This document shows, in pieces, positions 53,595 through 61,981 of a stretch of DNA of 64,000 bases. Numbering within the stretch: the first letter of the stretch is position 1; each line of letters begins with the position of its first letter. The position numbers were made by a program, and so were the translations under genes. Under the pieces are notes generated by a model. That model worked only from the letters and a program-made list of their open reading frames with translations. It did not search any database and was not told the DNA's origin. This stretch comes from DASQPR01 sp963836785 (GTDB taxonomy: Bacteria > Actinomycetota > Actinomycetes > Mycobacteriales > Micromonosporaceae), in the NCBI GenBank assembly GCA_963836785.1, contig CAWIKW010000004.1, positions 1-64,000 of the forward strand, read 5' to 3'.

Positions 53595-54509
53595 ATGAGC
53601 GGCCACGATCACGATCATGGTCTAGCGGCGTCGGGCCATCGACGGCCGCTCGCCGTCGTCCTGGGCATCTCGAGTGCGATCCTGGTCGTCGAGGTCATCG
53701 GCGCATTGATCTCCGGCTCGTTGGCACTGCTCGCCGACGCCGGCCACATGCTCACCGATGTCGTGGGCCTCACCCTCGCCCTGATCGCGGCCGTACTCGT
53801 CGAGCGGCCGGCGACGTCACGTCGGACGTGGGGCTACCGGCGGGCCGAGATTCTGGCCGCGGCGGCGCAAGGTGCGGTGCTTCTCGCCGTTGGCATCTTC
53901 GTGGTCGTCGAAGCCATCCGACGTCTGGTCACACCGCCCGAAGTCGCGTCGGGCGCGATGCTCATCTTCGGCATCGTCGGCCTGCTCGGCAATGCCCTGT
54001 CGATCCTGCTGCTGTCGCGCATCCAACGCGGCAATCTCAACACCCGGGCCGCCATGCTCGAGGTCGTCAACGACGCCCTCGGCTCAGCCGCGGTGCTCGT
54101 GGCCGCCGTGATCATTGGATTGACCGGCTGGACCCGAGCTGACGCGATCGCCTCCCTCGCCATCGGAGTCATGATCATTCCGCGCACCTGGAAGTTGCTC
54201 CGCGAGACGACGGACGTCTTGATGGAGGCGACTCCGCGAAGCGTTGACCTTGAGCAGATCCGTCGGCACATCCTCGGCGTCAGCCACGTGCACACCGTGC
54301 ACGACCTCCACGCGTCCTCGGTCGCGTCGGACTTGCCGGTCCTTTCGGCACACGTGGTGGTCGATGAGTCGTGCTTCCACGACGGTCATCTGCCACAGCT
54401 TCTCGACCAGCTACAGCAGTGTCTGTCCGGCCATTTCGATGTTGAGCACAGCACGTTCCAGTTCGAGCCGGCCGGCCATGCCGATCATGAGCATGGCGCC
54501 CACGCGTGA
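53595..54509 (+). CDS. CDF-family cation efflux protein (CzcD/ZitB-like)
   Basis: 304 residues. Six helices; a His-rich start (GHDHDHG) and end (HADHEHGAHA) for metal binding. TM2 has the site-A motif ALLADAGHMLTD (HxxxD). TM5 reads MLEVVNDALGS, with Glu where zinc CDFs usually have His. The C-terminal domain (VSHVHTVHDLH...) is the cytosolic metal-sensing dimer. It exports divalent cations by proton exchange in the inner membrane. It is in an operon with ArsR, 15 bp apart. Confidence 0.9.
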   Translation: MSGHDHDHGLAASGHRRPLAVVLGISSAILVVEVIGALISGSLALLADAGHMLTDVVGLTLALIAAVLVERPATSRRTWGYRRAEILAAAAQGAVLLAVGIFVVVEAIRRLVTPPEVASGAMLIFGIVGLLGNALSILLLSRIQRGNLNTRAAMLEVVNDALGSAAVLVAAVIIGLTGWTRADAIASLAIGVMIIPRTWKLLRETTDVLMEATPRSVDLEQIRRHILGVSHVHTVHDLHASSVASDLPVLSAHVVVDESCFHDGHLPQLLDQLQQCLSGHFDVEHSTFQFEPAGHADHEHGAHA

Positions 54510-54519
54510 CCAGTTTCGG

Positions 54520-54693
54520 CACCGGCGGCGCGGAACAGTTTGCGTACGTTGTGGCGGGCGGTCAGTCGTCGCCGTTCATCGGGCCGCTTGGCCGTGTAGC
54601 AGCAGCGTGCGTCCGCTATCAAGGAGCACGATCTGCCCGAACATCGGCTCGATGATCGGCTGCCGAACGCGGCAGCCGGACTCCAACCACGGA
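54520..54693 (-). pseudogene. transposase C-terminal remnant (DDE, IS1182-like)
   Basis: On the minus strand one frame reads RQPIIEPMFGQIVLLDSG then LLLHGQAAR, and the next reads DERRRLTARHNVRKLFRAAG. Together they resemble the end of DDE transposases (EPVFGQ...EWRLLTARHNLLKL). The two frames join if one G is removed from GGG at 54581-54583. Only about 60 residues remain, with no terminal inverted repeats visible. The 54510-54732 gap holds nothing else. Confidence 0.65.
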
Positions 54694-54732
54694 TCGCCCA
54701 CCGTCGACACGGTTGAATTTCTCGCGCGGACA

Positions 54733-55329
54733 TCACCGTGTGAGGTACGGGTGACCGCGATGCACTGCCCACTCGTGTGCCAGCACGGCCATGGTGTGTG
54801 CGTCAATCCAGTCGCCGTTCCAGCACAGCGCATCACGTTTGGTTCCCTCGTGGACGAAACCGATCTTCTCGTAGACATGGCGGGCCCGTGGATTGAACGC
54901 GTAGACCTCCAACTCGACTCGGTGCAGACCGACGGCGTCGAAGGCATGATCCAAGATCATCCGGATGGCCTCAGTGCCCAGCCCACGACCGAAGAATCGG
55001 CCGCCGAACAGGAAGATCCGAAACGAGCAGCCATAGTTGTGGGCGTCAAGGTCATTCAAGACCGCCTCACCGACGCACTCGCCGGTGGCTCGCTCGACGA
55101 TCGCCAGATCTAACCGATCATGCTGCTCAGCCCGGGAGGCGTACCACCGCTCCAACTCCTCGAGACTGAACTTCGTGTGGGTGCCGGTTAGCCGACCCAC
55201 CTCAGGATCCAGCGTGGCCGAAAATAGGGCCGGCGCATCGGCCACGCCGACCGGGCGCAGAACCACGAGGTCACCGGTGAGGGTGGGCTTCTCGGCGAAG
55301 GAAATCTCGGCAAGCACGGTACCGATCAT
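54733..55329 (-). CDS. RimJ/RimL-type GNAT acetyltransferase
   Basis: 198 residues. GDLVVLRPVGVADAPALFSA opens the fold. The acetyl-CoA loop is GGRFFGRGLGTEAIRMILDH, followed by the family's VGLHRVELEVYAFNPRARHV and YEKIGFVHEGTKRDAL. This is the RimJ/RimL branch that acetylates protein N-termini, amino sugars or antibiotics. The substrate is unknown. The ATG 10 residues before SFAEKPTLTG is the likely start. It is a stand-alone gene next to a transposase scar. Confidence 0.87.
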   Translation of the reverse strand: MIGTVLAEISFAEKPTLTGDLVVLRPVGVADAPALFSATLDPEVGRLTGTHTKFSLEELERWYASRAEQHDRLDLAIVERATGECVGEAVLNDLDAHNYGCSFRIFLFGGRFFGRGLGTEAIRMILDHAFDAVGLHRVELEVYAFNPRARHVYEKIGFVHEGTKRDALCWNGDWIDAHTMAVLAHEWAVHRGHPYLTR

Positions 55330-55445
55330 GCCCGGCGCGCACCGGACACCGTCAACACCTTTGCTGACCGATGCTCCTAGCTACCTGGCCGCGGCGGTCG
55401 CCGCTGACCCTCGGCCCGGCCGGACTCGTTGACACCGCGCGCCGT

Positions 55446-56700
55446 TCAGTTGCGTTGGTGGTAGGGGTTGCGGCGGGGTTGTTGGGTGGGGTCGGTGTGG
55501 GTGGGTGGGGTGAAGGTGGGTTTGTGGTCGGGTCCGAGGTGGATGGTCCAGTCGGTGGTGTGGATCAGCCGGTGGTGATATCGGCAGAGGGCGACGCCGT
55601 TGTCGCGGTTGGTGGTGCCGCCGTTGGTCCAGTAGATGATGTGGTGGATGTCGGTCCAGCGGGGTGGTCGGTCGCAGCCGGGGAAGGCGCAGCCACCATC
55701 TCTGAGCAGGATCGCGGTGCGGGTGGCGCCGGTGAAGGGGCGTCGGGTCCGGCCTACATCGATGGGGACGCTGGCGCTGTCGAGGAGGGCGGGCAGGATG
55801 GCGGCGTCGCAGGCGAGGCGTCGGGTGGTTGCGGGGGTGAGCAGTTGCCCGGTGTCGAGTTGGCCGACGGCTACGTCGCGTTGTAGGGCGTCGAGGTCGA
55901 TGGTGACGACGATCTGTGCGGGTTGCCCGCCGTGGGCGGGTAGTTGTCCGGTGCGTAGGGCGAGTTGGCAGACGTCGACGAGGGCGTCGGCGCGGCGGGC
56001 GGCGGGGGTGCGTAGGTCCGGGCCGATCGGCGCCGCGGAACGGCCGGGTGAGCGGCTCGATGGCGGCGCCAACGATCGCCGCGCCTTCCACATCCAACAC
56101 ACCGGTCAGGCGGATGCCGCCGAGCCCGTCGGGGGTCAGGGTGAATCCGCGGCGTTGCTGCGCGTGGTGTTGTTCGCGGTCGAGCCGGTCGCGGAGTTGC
56201 TGGTCGGCCAGGTCGGGGTTGATGTGGGCCAGGACGCGGTCGCCGAGGCGGCGCAGGATGGCGGGTTCGAAGTGGGCGGCGTGGCCGATCAGCACGGTTT
56301 CGACCTTGTCGATCAGGCCGGGTTCGTGGTCGGGGACGTCGGCCAACACCCGACCGATCGCCACGGCCTGGGCGGCGTTGACTGCACCGTCGGTGACGGC
56401 GTCGGCTAACACCGGCCGCTCATCGAGCACCTGGCCCAGGGTGACCAGCAGCCGTGCCTCGGCCGGGCTGATGCGCAGCAGGTCGCGTAGCCACGCCACC
56501 GTCGACGTCGCACCCTGCCGCCGGGGCAGATCCCGACCCTGGGCCTCCCGCGCGATCGTGGCGAGGATCGCTGCACAGCGGGAGCTGATCGCGTGCACGA
56601 CTGCGGCCGTCTCGGACAACTGCGTGTCGGACAGGCCGTAGACCGGACGCGACGCGAACCCGGCGATGTCCGCCCCGGCCCGTGTCAACGCCTCGTCCAT
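55446..56700 (-). pseudogene. 13E12-family (DUF222) HNH endonuclease with one frame break
   Basis: Frame 1 from the ATG at 56700 gives the DUF222 part: MDEALTRAGADIAGF, STVAWLRDLLRISPAEARLL, VLDVEGAAIVGAAIEPLT. Frame 2 continues DLRTPAARRADALVDVCQLA and ends with the HNH motif CAFPGCDRPPRWTDIHHIIY ... NGVALCRYHHRLIH. Deleting one base of GGG at 56020-56022 (plus strand) joins them as GADRP-DLRTPA. Joined, the product is about 417 residues, normal for the family. These genes are multicopy in many actinobacteria and are linked to the REP13E12 elements of Mycobacterium. Confidence 0.82.
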
Positions 56701-56743
56701 GACACCACAATCGCACACCCGTACGACAATCCCGGGGCCACAG

Positions 56744-57290
56744 ACCGGCCGAAACCGTTGTGGCACAAACCATCCATGACCAGCAGCGTCAGTCGAACGG
56801 CAACGGCTGGGCTGATGGCTTGACGCGACAGCCTGCGGCCGCGATCTTGCGGGCGGGACCGGCACACGGGCTGAAACCGTTCTGTCCCACACGATCCACG
56901 ACCAGCAGCGTTCGGTCGAACCGGCAACGGTTGGGCTGATGGCTTGACGCGACAGCCTGCGGCCGCGATCTTGTCGCACGGGACCGGCACGACCGGCCGA
57001 ACCCGTTGTAGCCCAACGATCCACGACCAGCAACGTTCGGTCGACCGCCAAGAGTAGGCCCCATGACTCACGCGCGGTAGCCAGCCGCGGGAAAGTCTTG
57101 ATGCACGAGGGGAGCGCGGCGCGACCGGCCGTAACCGTTGTGGAACACAGCATCCAGGATTTGGAGCGGCCGCGAACCGGGTTAGTGTTGGGCCTGATTC
57201 AACGTGTCCGCTGACCGCCGGACGGCAGCGATGCACGGCGGTGACGAGACACGACGAGCCGAACCCGTTGTGGCACAGGCGTTCCGCCAA
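56744..57290. repeat. quasi-periodic array of about 125-bp units
   Basis: Five occurrences of CCGAAACCGTTGTGGCACA-like sequence at 56749, 56871, 56997, 57129 and 57259, spaced 122, 126, 132 and 130 bp. The first two full units match closely through GCTGATGGCTTGACGCGACA and the following GC-rich stretch; the third is partial and the last two keep little beyond the core. The array fills the 56701-57307 gap upstream of the broken HNH gene. No gene is supported in it. Confidence 0.85.
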
Positions 57291-57307
57291 CGGAGGCCGG
57301 CCAAAAC

Positions 57308-58045
57308 TCAACCCAGCCGCAGGCTCAGCTGAGCGCCGACCGTCGTGTAACCGATCGACCTCGCAACGGCCTGCGATGCCGGCACGCGGGCGCGCCACTG
57401 TGGAATCAGGCCGGCGTCGAGGGCGTGGCGCGACGCCTCGGTCGCGACCCGCTTGGCCAGCCCCTGCCCGCGGTGGTCCGGGTGGGTGAGCACCATCATG
57501 TGCGCGAGTCGACCAACCCATGGCCGGTACGCGCAGACTCCAGCGACCGTGGCAGCCCGCCAGATCACGAACAGCGGCGACGTCGCGTCCGTGATGCCGA
57601 CCTCGTTAACATCGTCGGGGCCGGCGTCGCGTTCGAGTGCTGCGATTGCGTCCTCGACGTCGGACAGCGCTACCACGTCGACCGGCTCGCCGTCCCGCGG
57701 CGCGAAGTCCGGTGCGTCGAGATAGGCCAACTCGGCCGGGCCGAGGATGCGGCCGGGGTCCGACGGCCACAGCGATCCCCACGCCGCTCGGTCGGTTGCC
57801 TGCTCCGGGAGGGCGGTGCCGAGGGTGTCCCGTACCGACGATGCCAGTGGCTCGTCCGGCGCCGTGATCAACGCACCGGCGGCGACCGACCCGGCACCCA
57901 GCCGGATAGCCCCGACCCAGCCGGGCGGCGCGATGACCGACGCAGTGCTCGACTCGATCGTGATCTTGCCGGGAACCCACCCATGCGGTACGCCAGACAG
58001 CACATTCCACGCGCCGGCGATACGGTCGAGGGTCGATGGCAACAT
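57308..58045 (-). CDS. GNAT family acetyltransferase
   Basis: 245 residues from the ATG at 58045. The N-terminal half is a degenerate lobe (LPSTLDRIAGAWNVLSGVPH). The GNAT core sits at the C-terminus: AGVCAYRPWVGRLAHMMVLT, HPDHRGQGLAKRVATEASRH and ARSIGYTTVGAQLSLRLG. The frame continues 85 codons upstream without protein-like character and runs across the divergent map promoter. The substrate is unknown. Divergent from map, 92 bp apart. Confidence 0.8.
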   Translation of the reverse strand: MLPSTLDRIAGAWNVLSGVPHGWVPGKITIESSTASVIAPPGWVGAIRLGAGSVAAGALITAPDEPLASSVRDTLGTALPEQATDRAAWGSLWPSDPGRILGPAELAYLDAPDFAPRDGEPVDVVALSDVEDAIAALERDAGPDDVNEVGITDATSPLFVIWRAATVAGVCAYRPWVGRLAHMMVLTHPDHRGQGLAKRVATEASRHALDAGLIPQWRARVPASQAVARSIGYTTVGAQLSLRLG

Positions 58046-58137
58046 GGCGGCACTTTGACACGGCACCCGCGACCCCGACAACGCGATTAGCGGGCGGCCG
58101 CGAGCACGAAACGCCCCAGTCTCGATAGGCTCGGTGC

Positions 58138-58995
58138 ATGACCGTGCGCACCGAGCTGACTCCCGGCGTCCAATCTCCCTGGCGACAGGTGCCGGCGAGC
58201 ATTCCGCGTCCGGAGTACGTCGGCAAGAAGCGTCCGCAGCCCTATACCGGATCGGCCGTCCAGAAGCCGGAGACGATCGAGAAGATGCGGCTCGCGTCAC
58301 GGCTCGCGGCGCAGGCGACGCAGATCGGGGGAGCGGCGTGTGAGCCCGGCGTGACGACCGACGAGATCGACCGGATCGTGCACGAGTTCCTGTGCGACCA
58401 CGGCGCGTATCCGTCCACGCTCGGTTACAAGGGCTTTTCGAAATCGTGCTGTACGTCCCTCAACGAAGTCATCTGCCACGGCATCCCCGACTCGACCGTG
58501 ATCGAGGACGGCGACATCATCAACATCGATGTCACGGCGTTCATCAACGGCGTACACGGCGACACGGACGCCACGTTCTGCGTCGGCAACGTGTCGGACG
58601 AGGCGCGGCTGCTGGTCGAGCGGACGCACGAGGCGACCATGCGCGGCATCAGCGCGTGTGCGCCGGGTCGCCCGATCAATGTGATCGGTCGGGTCATCGA
58701 GGCGTACGCGAAGCGGTTCGGCTACGGCGTCGTCCGCGAGTTCGGCGGTCACGGCATCCACACGACGTTCCATAGCGGGCTTTTCATCCCGCACTATGAC
58801 AACCCGGCCTTCACGACGGTGATGGAAGAGGGCATGACGTTCACGATTGAGCCGATGATCACGCTCGGGACGGCCGCTTTCGACATCTGGCCGGACGGCT
58901 GGACCGCGGTCACCAAGGACCGCAAGTGGACGGCCCAGTTCGAGCACACGATCGCGATCACCGACACCGGCGCGGAGATCCTGACCCAGCCATGA
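58138..58995 (+). CDS. map: type I methionine aminopeptidase
   Basis: 285 residues. The metal ligands appear in IINIDVTAFINGVHGDTDAT (two Asp), FGGHGIHTTFH (His), TFTIEPMITLG (Glu) and WTAQFEHTIAIT (Glu). The Cys-containing SKSCCTSLNEVICHGIPD is the substrate pocket. The 40-residue N-terminal extension (SPWRQVPASIPRPEYV) is typical of the longer actinobacterial MetAP1 form. It removes the initiator Met from nascent proteins in the cytosol. It is coupled to the next gene by ATGA. Confidence 0.95.
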   Translation: MTVRTELTPGVQSPWRQVPASIPRPEYVGKKRPQPYTGSAVQKPETIEKMRLASRLAAQATQIGGAACEPGVTTDEIDRIVHEFLCDHGAYPSTLGYKGFSKSCCTSLNEVICHGIPDSTVIEDGDIINIDVTAFINGVHGDTDATFCVGNVSDEARLLVERTHEATMRGISACAPGRPINVIGRVIEAYAKRFGYGVVREFGGHGIHTTFHSGLFIPHYDNPAFTTVMEEGMTFTIEPMITLGTAAFDIWPDGWTAVTKDRKWTAQFEHTIAITDTGAEILTQP

Positions 58996-59858
58996 CCGAT
59001 CAGACTTCACCCGCCGCGGGCGCACCGACGCACGCGTCGGCGGACAACTCCGCCGGCGGAGCAGCACGCGCGTCGGCCGAGACACGCGGCAGCGGAGCGA
59101 CGCCAGCGTCGGCCTCGGCGTCGGCGCCGGGGCACAAGCTGGACAGCAGGACGACGCCGGCCGCGTACGACGACCACCACCACGCCGACGTGTCGGGCGG
59201 CTGGCTGCGCCCGGCCGTGTTCGGCGCGATGGACGGCCTCGTCACGAACATCGCGCTGATCAGCGGCGTCGGCGGTGGCGGTGCGTCGCGGCACGTCATC
59301 GTGCTCACCGGCATCGCCGGGCTGGTGGCCGGCGCGATCTCCATGGGGCTCGGCGAATACACCAGCGTGCGTACGCAGAACGACCAGGTCGCGAGCGAGG
59401 TCGCGAAGGAACGGCGCGAACTCGAACGGCATCCGGTGGCAGAGGCCGAGGAACTGGCGCAGCGCTGGATCGAGCGTGGTCTGCCGCCGGACCTGGCGCG
59501 GCAGGTGGCAACCGCCGTCGCCGAAAACCCCGAGGAGGCGCTGCGCATCCACGCGCAGGAAGAGCTCGGCGTCAACCCGCACGATGTACCGAGCCCGTGG
59601 ATCGCGGCGGTGTCGTCGTTCCTATGTTTCTCGATCGGCGCCGTGCTGCCTCTGCTGCCGTATCTGTTCGGGTTCAACAACCTCTGGCCGGCGCTGATCG
59701 TGGGCGGTCTCGGCCTGTTCCTGGCCGGTGCGCTGACCTCGCGTTTCACGAAGCAGCGCTGGTGGTTCAGCGGTAGCCGCCAACTCGTCCTGGGTGGAGC
59801 GGCGGCCGCGGCCACGTACGGGATCGGGCACCTCATCGGCATCGGCGGCGTGGGCTAA
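58992..59858 (+). CDS. VIT1/CCC1-family metal transporter
   Basis: 288 residues. The first 65 are an Ala/Ser-rich soluble stretch, then a His cluster (DDHHHADV). TM1 reads FGAMDGLVTNIALISGVGGG, the cytosolic metal-binding domain has MGLGEYTSVRTQNDQVASEV and the Glu-rich ELERHPVAEAEELAQRWIER, and four further helices complete the protein. VIT1/CCC1 proteins move Fe2+ or Mn2+. The ATG overlaps the map stop, and MetAP needs a divalent metal, so a supply link is conceivable but inferred. Confidence 0.9.
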   Translation: MTDQTSPAAGAPTHASADNSAGGAARASAETRGSGATPASASASAPGHKLDSRTTPAAYDDHHHADVSGGWLRPAVFGAMDGLVTNIALISGVGGGGASRHVIVLTGIAGLVAGAISMGLGEYTSVRTQNDQVASEVAKERRELERHPVAEAEELAQRWIERGLPPDLARQVATAVAENPEEALRIHAQEELGVNPHDVPSPWIAAVSSFLCFSIGAVLPLLPYLFGFNNLWPALIVGGLGLFLAGALTSRFTKQRWWFSGSRQLVLGGAAAAATYGIGHLIGIGGVG

Positions 59859-59935
59859 CGGCGGTGGGCCACGGCGGTCGGCTAACGGCGGTGGGCTAAC
59901 GGCGGTGGGCCAACGGCGGTCGGCTAACGGCCGAC
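59853..59935. repeat. 14-bp tandem repeat after VIT1 gene
   Basis: Six units of GGCTAACGGCGGTG (13-16 bp) start at the transporter's stop codon and fill most of the gap to the convergent MBL gene. Confidence 0.9.
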
Positions 59936-59997
59936 GGCCGACCCCCAGTCGGGCAACAGCAATCGGCGGAGCGCCGATCACGCCCGTCGGATGGTCA

Positions 59998-60750
59998 TCA
60001 CAGGATCATGATCAGGCCGGGCGTCGCCACCTCGACCGGTCCGTCGAAGGTCTCGGCCGCCGCCGCGAACGCCACGTCCGGGTCCGTACCCGGCCACAGA
60101 TGTGTGAGCAGCAGCGCCTTCGCTCCGGCGCTCTGCGCGGAGCCCCCAGCCTGACGTGCGCTGGATAGGAACGCCGCATGTTCGTCCGGGACCACCTCGG
60201 GGTGCGTGGCGTCCGCGATCAGCAGGTCGGCGCCGGCGGCCAGTTCGGCGACGACCGGGCTCGGGCCGCAATCGCCGGTGTAGGCGAGCACGGTCGGCGT
60301 CGTCGCGGTGCCGGCGGAGATCCGGATGCCGAGATTCGGCATCATGTGCGGCAGGTCCCGGACGGTGCATCGCAGCGGTCCGACATCGAATGTGTCGCCG
60401 TCGGCGACGACGTGCAGAACGTACGCGCTGTCGACCGTGTTCGGCCGGTCCAGCGCGAGGATCGGCGCCAGCGAGCCGAGTGGCGCGTACACCGGAAGGG
60501 CAGCGGCCGGCGGTGCCTGGAACGCCCGCGCACGCAGCAATGGTTGGAGATCGGCGCAGTGATCCGGGTGGCCGTGGCTCACCCAGACGGCGTCGACATC
60601 GGCGGCGTCGACGAGCGCGAGCAGGCGCTGGATCGTCGCGTAGCCGGGATCGACGACGAGCCGGAAGCCATCGTGCTCGACGAGGAAACCGCTGCATCCC
60701 TGATGCGCGGTCGGATATGCCCCGGCACCGCCCAACACCGTCACCTTCAT
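59998..60750 (-). CDS. MBL-fold hydrolase, RNase Z-like
   Basis: 250 residues beginning MKVTVLGGAGAYPTAHQGCS, the N-terminal pattern of RNase Z-like and cyclic-phosphodiesterase-like proteins. Zinc motif VWVSHGHPDHCADLQPLL, later YTGDCGPS (Asp) and LLLTHLWPGTDP (His). The RNase Z exosite arm is absent, so it is likely a phosphodiesterase or general hydrolase rather than the tRNA 3'-processing enzyme. Cytosolic, single gene. Confidence 0.85.
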   Translation of the reverse strand: MKVTVLGGAGAYPTAHQGCSGFLVEHDGFRLVVDPGYATIQRLLALVDAADVDAVWVSHGHPDHCADLQPLLRARAFQAPPAAALPVYAPLGSLAPILALDRPNTVDSAYVLHVVADGDTFDVGPLRCTVRDLPHMMPNLGIRISAGTATTPTVLAYTGDCGPSPVVAELAAGADLLIADATHPEVVPDEHAAFLSSARQAGGSAQSAGAKALLLTHLWPGTDPDVAFAAAAETFDGPVEVATPGLIMIL

Positions 60751-60828
60751 GGTCCCAACCTAGAAGGTGTGGTGCCGCCGCGCGCGACGGAATCCCGCTT
60801 TTGCGGAGGCGAGACCGGGACCGACCGG

Positions 60829-61248
60829 TTAGGACGTGAGACCGGGGAACGCGACGGTCCCCGGCACCGCGCCGCCGATCCGGCGGAACGCCGCGGCCCG
60901 CAGCGCGGCGTTGGTGAGCACCGTCAACGGCGCCTGGCGACCGCTCGAGTCGGCCGCCGCGACGACCACGCGCCAGAGTTGAGCGCAGCGCTCCTCGACC
61001 TCAACGGCGAGAGCGATGGCGCTGCGGGCATCGGTCACCGCGAACGGCAGCGCGTAAATGGCCTGACCGGTCGGGGCTGACGTCATCGTTTCGAGCATCG
61101 AGTCGCGTTGGTCTCGATGAACCGCCTCGTATTGCAGCGCCATCGCCCGTGCCGTACCGGAGAGTCTCGGGCCGACCACGCCGTAGGCATAGATGGCGGC
61201 GTGTTCGCCGTCGAGCGCGGCGTCCAACGCATCGTCGAGCGTGGTCAT
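60829..61248 (-). CDS. DUF4439 ferritin-like protein
   Basis: 139 residues. A four-helix pattern with ALDGEHAAIYAYGVVGPRLS, MALQYEAVHRDQRDSMLETM and a Pro turn (ALPFAVTDARSAIALAVEVE) marks the DUF4439 family. Glu/His pairs are placed like those of ferritin-like di-iron proteins. The function is unknown. The ATG overlaps the stop of the lipoprotein gene by 4 bp. Soluble, with no signal peptide. Confidence 0.82.
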   Translation of the reverse strand: MTTLDDALDAALDGEHAAIYAYGVVGPRLSGTARAMALQYEAVHRDQRDSMLETMTSAPTGQAIYALPFAVTDARSAIALAVEVEERCAQLWRVVVAAADSSGRQAPLTVLTNAALRAAAFRRIGGAVPGTVAFPGLTS

Positions 61249-61952
61249 CGCAGGGCCGCCACGTGGGTTGCGCGGCAGGCGGCGATCGCCGCGACGATAG
61301 GTACGCGTTCGGCGGCGACCGTGATGCATATGGCGACCGCATTGGACTGTGCGGTCTTCTCGGCGGCCGACAGTTGCGCCTTGATCACCGCTGGGCTGCT
61401 GAGTCCGGTCGGCGGCGAACCCGAGGGCACAACCGGCGCCGAGGTCGATGTCGCCGGTGACCCGGCTGGACTCGACGCTGTGGCCGATCCGGCCGGCGCT
61501 GGCGGCGTCGACCCGGACGTCACGGCCGGCGGTGTGGCGCTGGTGGACGACGTTGCCCCGGGCGACGCACCGTTGGGCGACGCCGGCGATGCCGACGCCG
61601 CCGGATGCGCCGGCGGCAGGGGGATCCCGCTCGGATGTGGACCCGGCGACACGGCCGGCATCGCCAACCCGATCAACGACGCCAGCGCGATCAGATGTTG
61701 CCGGTGCTCCTCGCGCAATGGTCCGAGCAGCTCGGCGAGGGCGGGAGCCGACGCGAGCGCGCGATCGTAGGCCGCGATGAGCTGCGAGGTCTCGGTGTAG
61801 GTCGGTCCCAGCGCGTCGCCAGCGATCAGCTCCGCGGCCGGTGTCGTCTGCTTCGGCGTACACCCGGCGACGGCAAGTGCGGCGCCGGTGGCCGCGAGGC
61901 CGGCCAATGCGGTTCGCCGGGTCAGCCGTCCGCCGAGCCCGGTCTTGCCCAC
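61245..61952 (-). CDS. Tat/lipoprotein with Pro-Ser-Thr-rich middle
   Basis: 235 residues from a GTG at 61952 with GAGAG 7 nt upstream. A twin-Arg signal (RLTRRTALAGLAATGAALAV) ends at the lipobox AVAGC, so it should be an exported, lipidated protein. A helical region (SQLIAAYDRALASAPALAEL, LREEHRQHLIALASL) resembles half of a DUF4439 bundle. A long Pro/Ser/Thr linker and a C-terminal helix (LSAAEKTAQSNAVAICITV) follow. It is coupled to the DUF4439 gene; the pair may form one split bundle. Upstream frame is an 18-bp repeat array. Confidence 0.78.
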   Translation of the reverse strand: MGKTGLGGRLTRRTALAGLAATGAALAVAGCTPKQTTPAAELIAGDALGPTYTETSQLIAAYDRALASAPALAELLGPLREEHRQHLIALASLIGLAMPAVSPGPHPSGIPLPPAHPAASASPASPNGASPGATSSTSATPPAVTSGSTPPAPAGSATASSPAGSPATSTSAPVVPSGSPPTGLSSPAVIKAQLSAAEKTAQSNAVAICITVAAERVPIVAAIAACRATHVAALR

Positions 61953-61981
61953 GGAAACTCTCGCAACGGCTCGTCCGGCCA

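Noticed and set aside
56744..57290. CRISPR array
   Set aside because: Spacing is regular but the conserved core is only about 19 bp, the between-core sequence is itself repeated in the first units, and no cas genes are present.
56685..57521. Minus-strand open frames across the 125-bp array
   Set aside because: They are repetitive translations of the DNA repeat (VGQNGF, KIAAAGCRVKPS) without a start signal or domain.
59998..60750. Assignment of the MBL protein as RNase Z (rnz)
   Set aside because: The N-terminus resembles RNase Z but the exosite arm is missing and the protein is short, so a general RNase Z-like hydrolase is the safer call.
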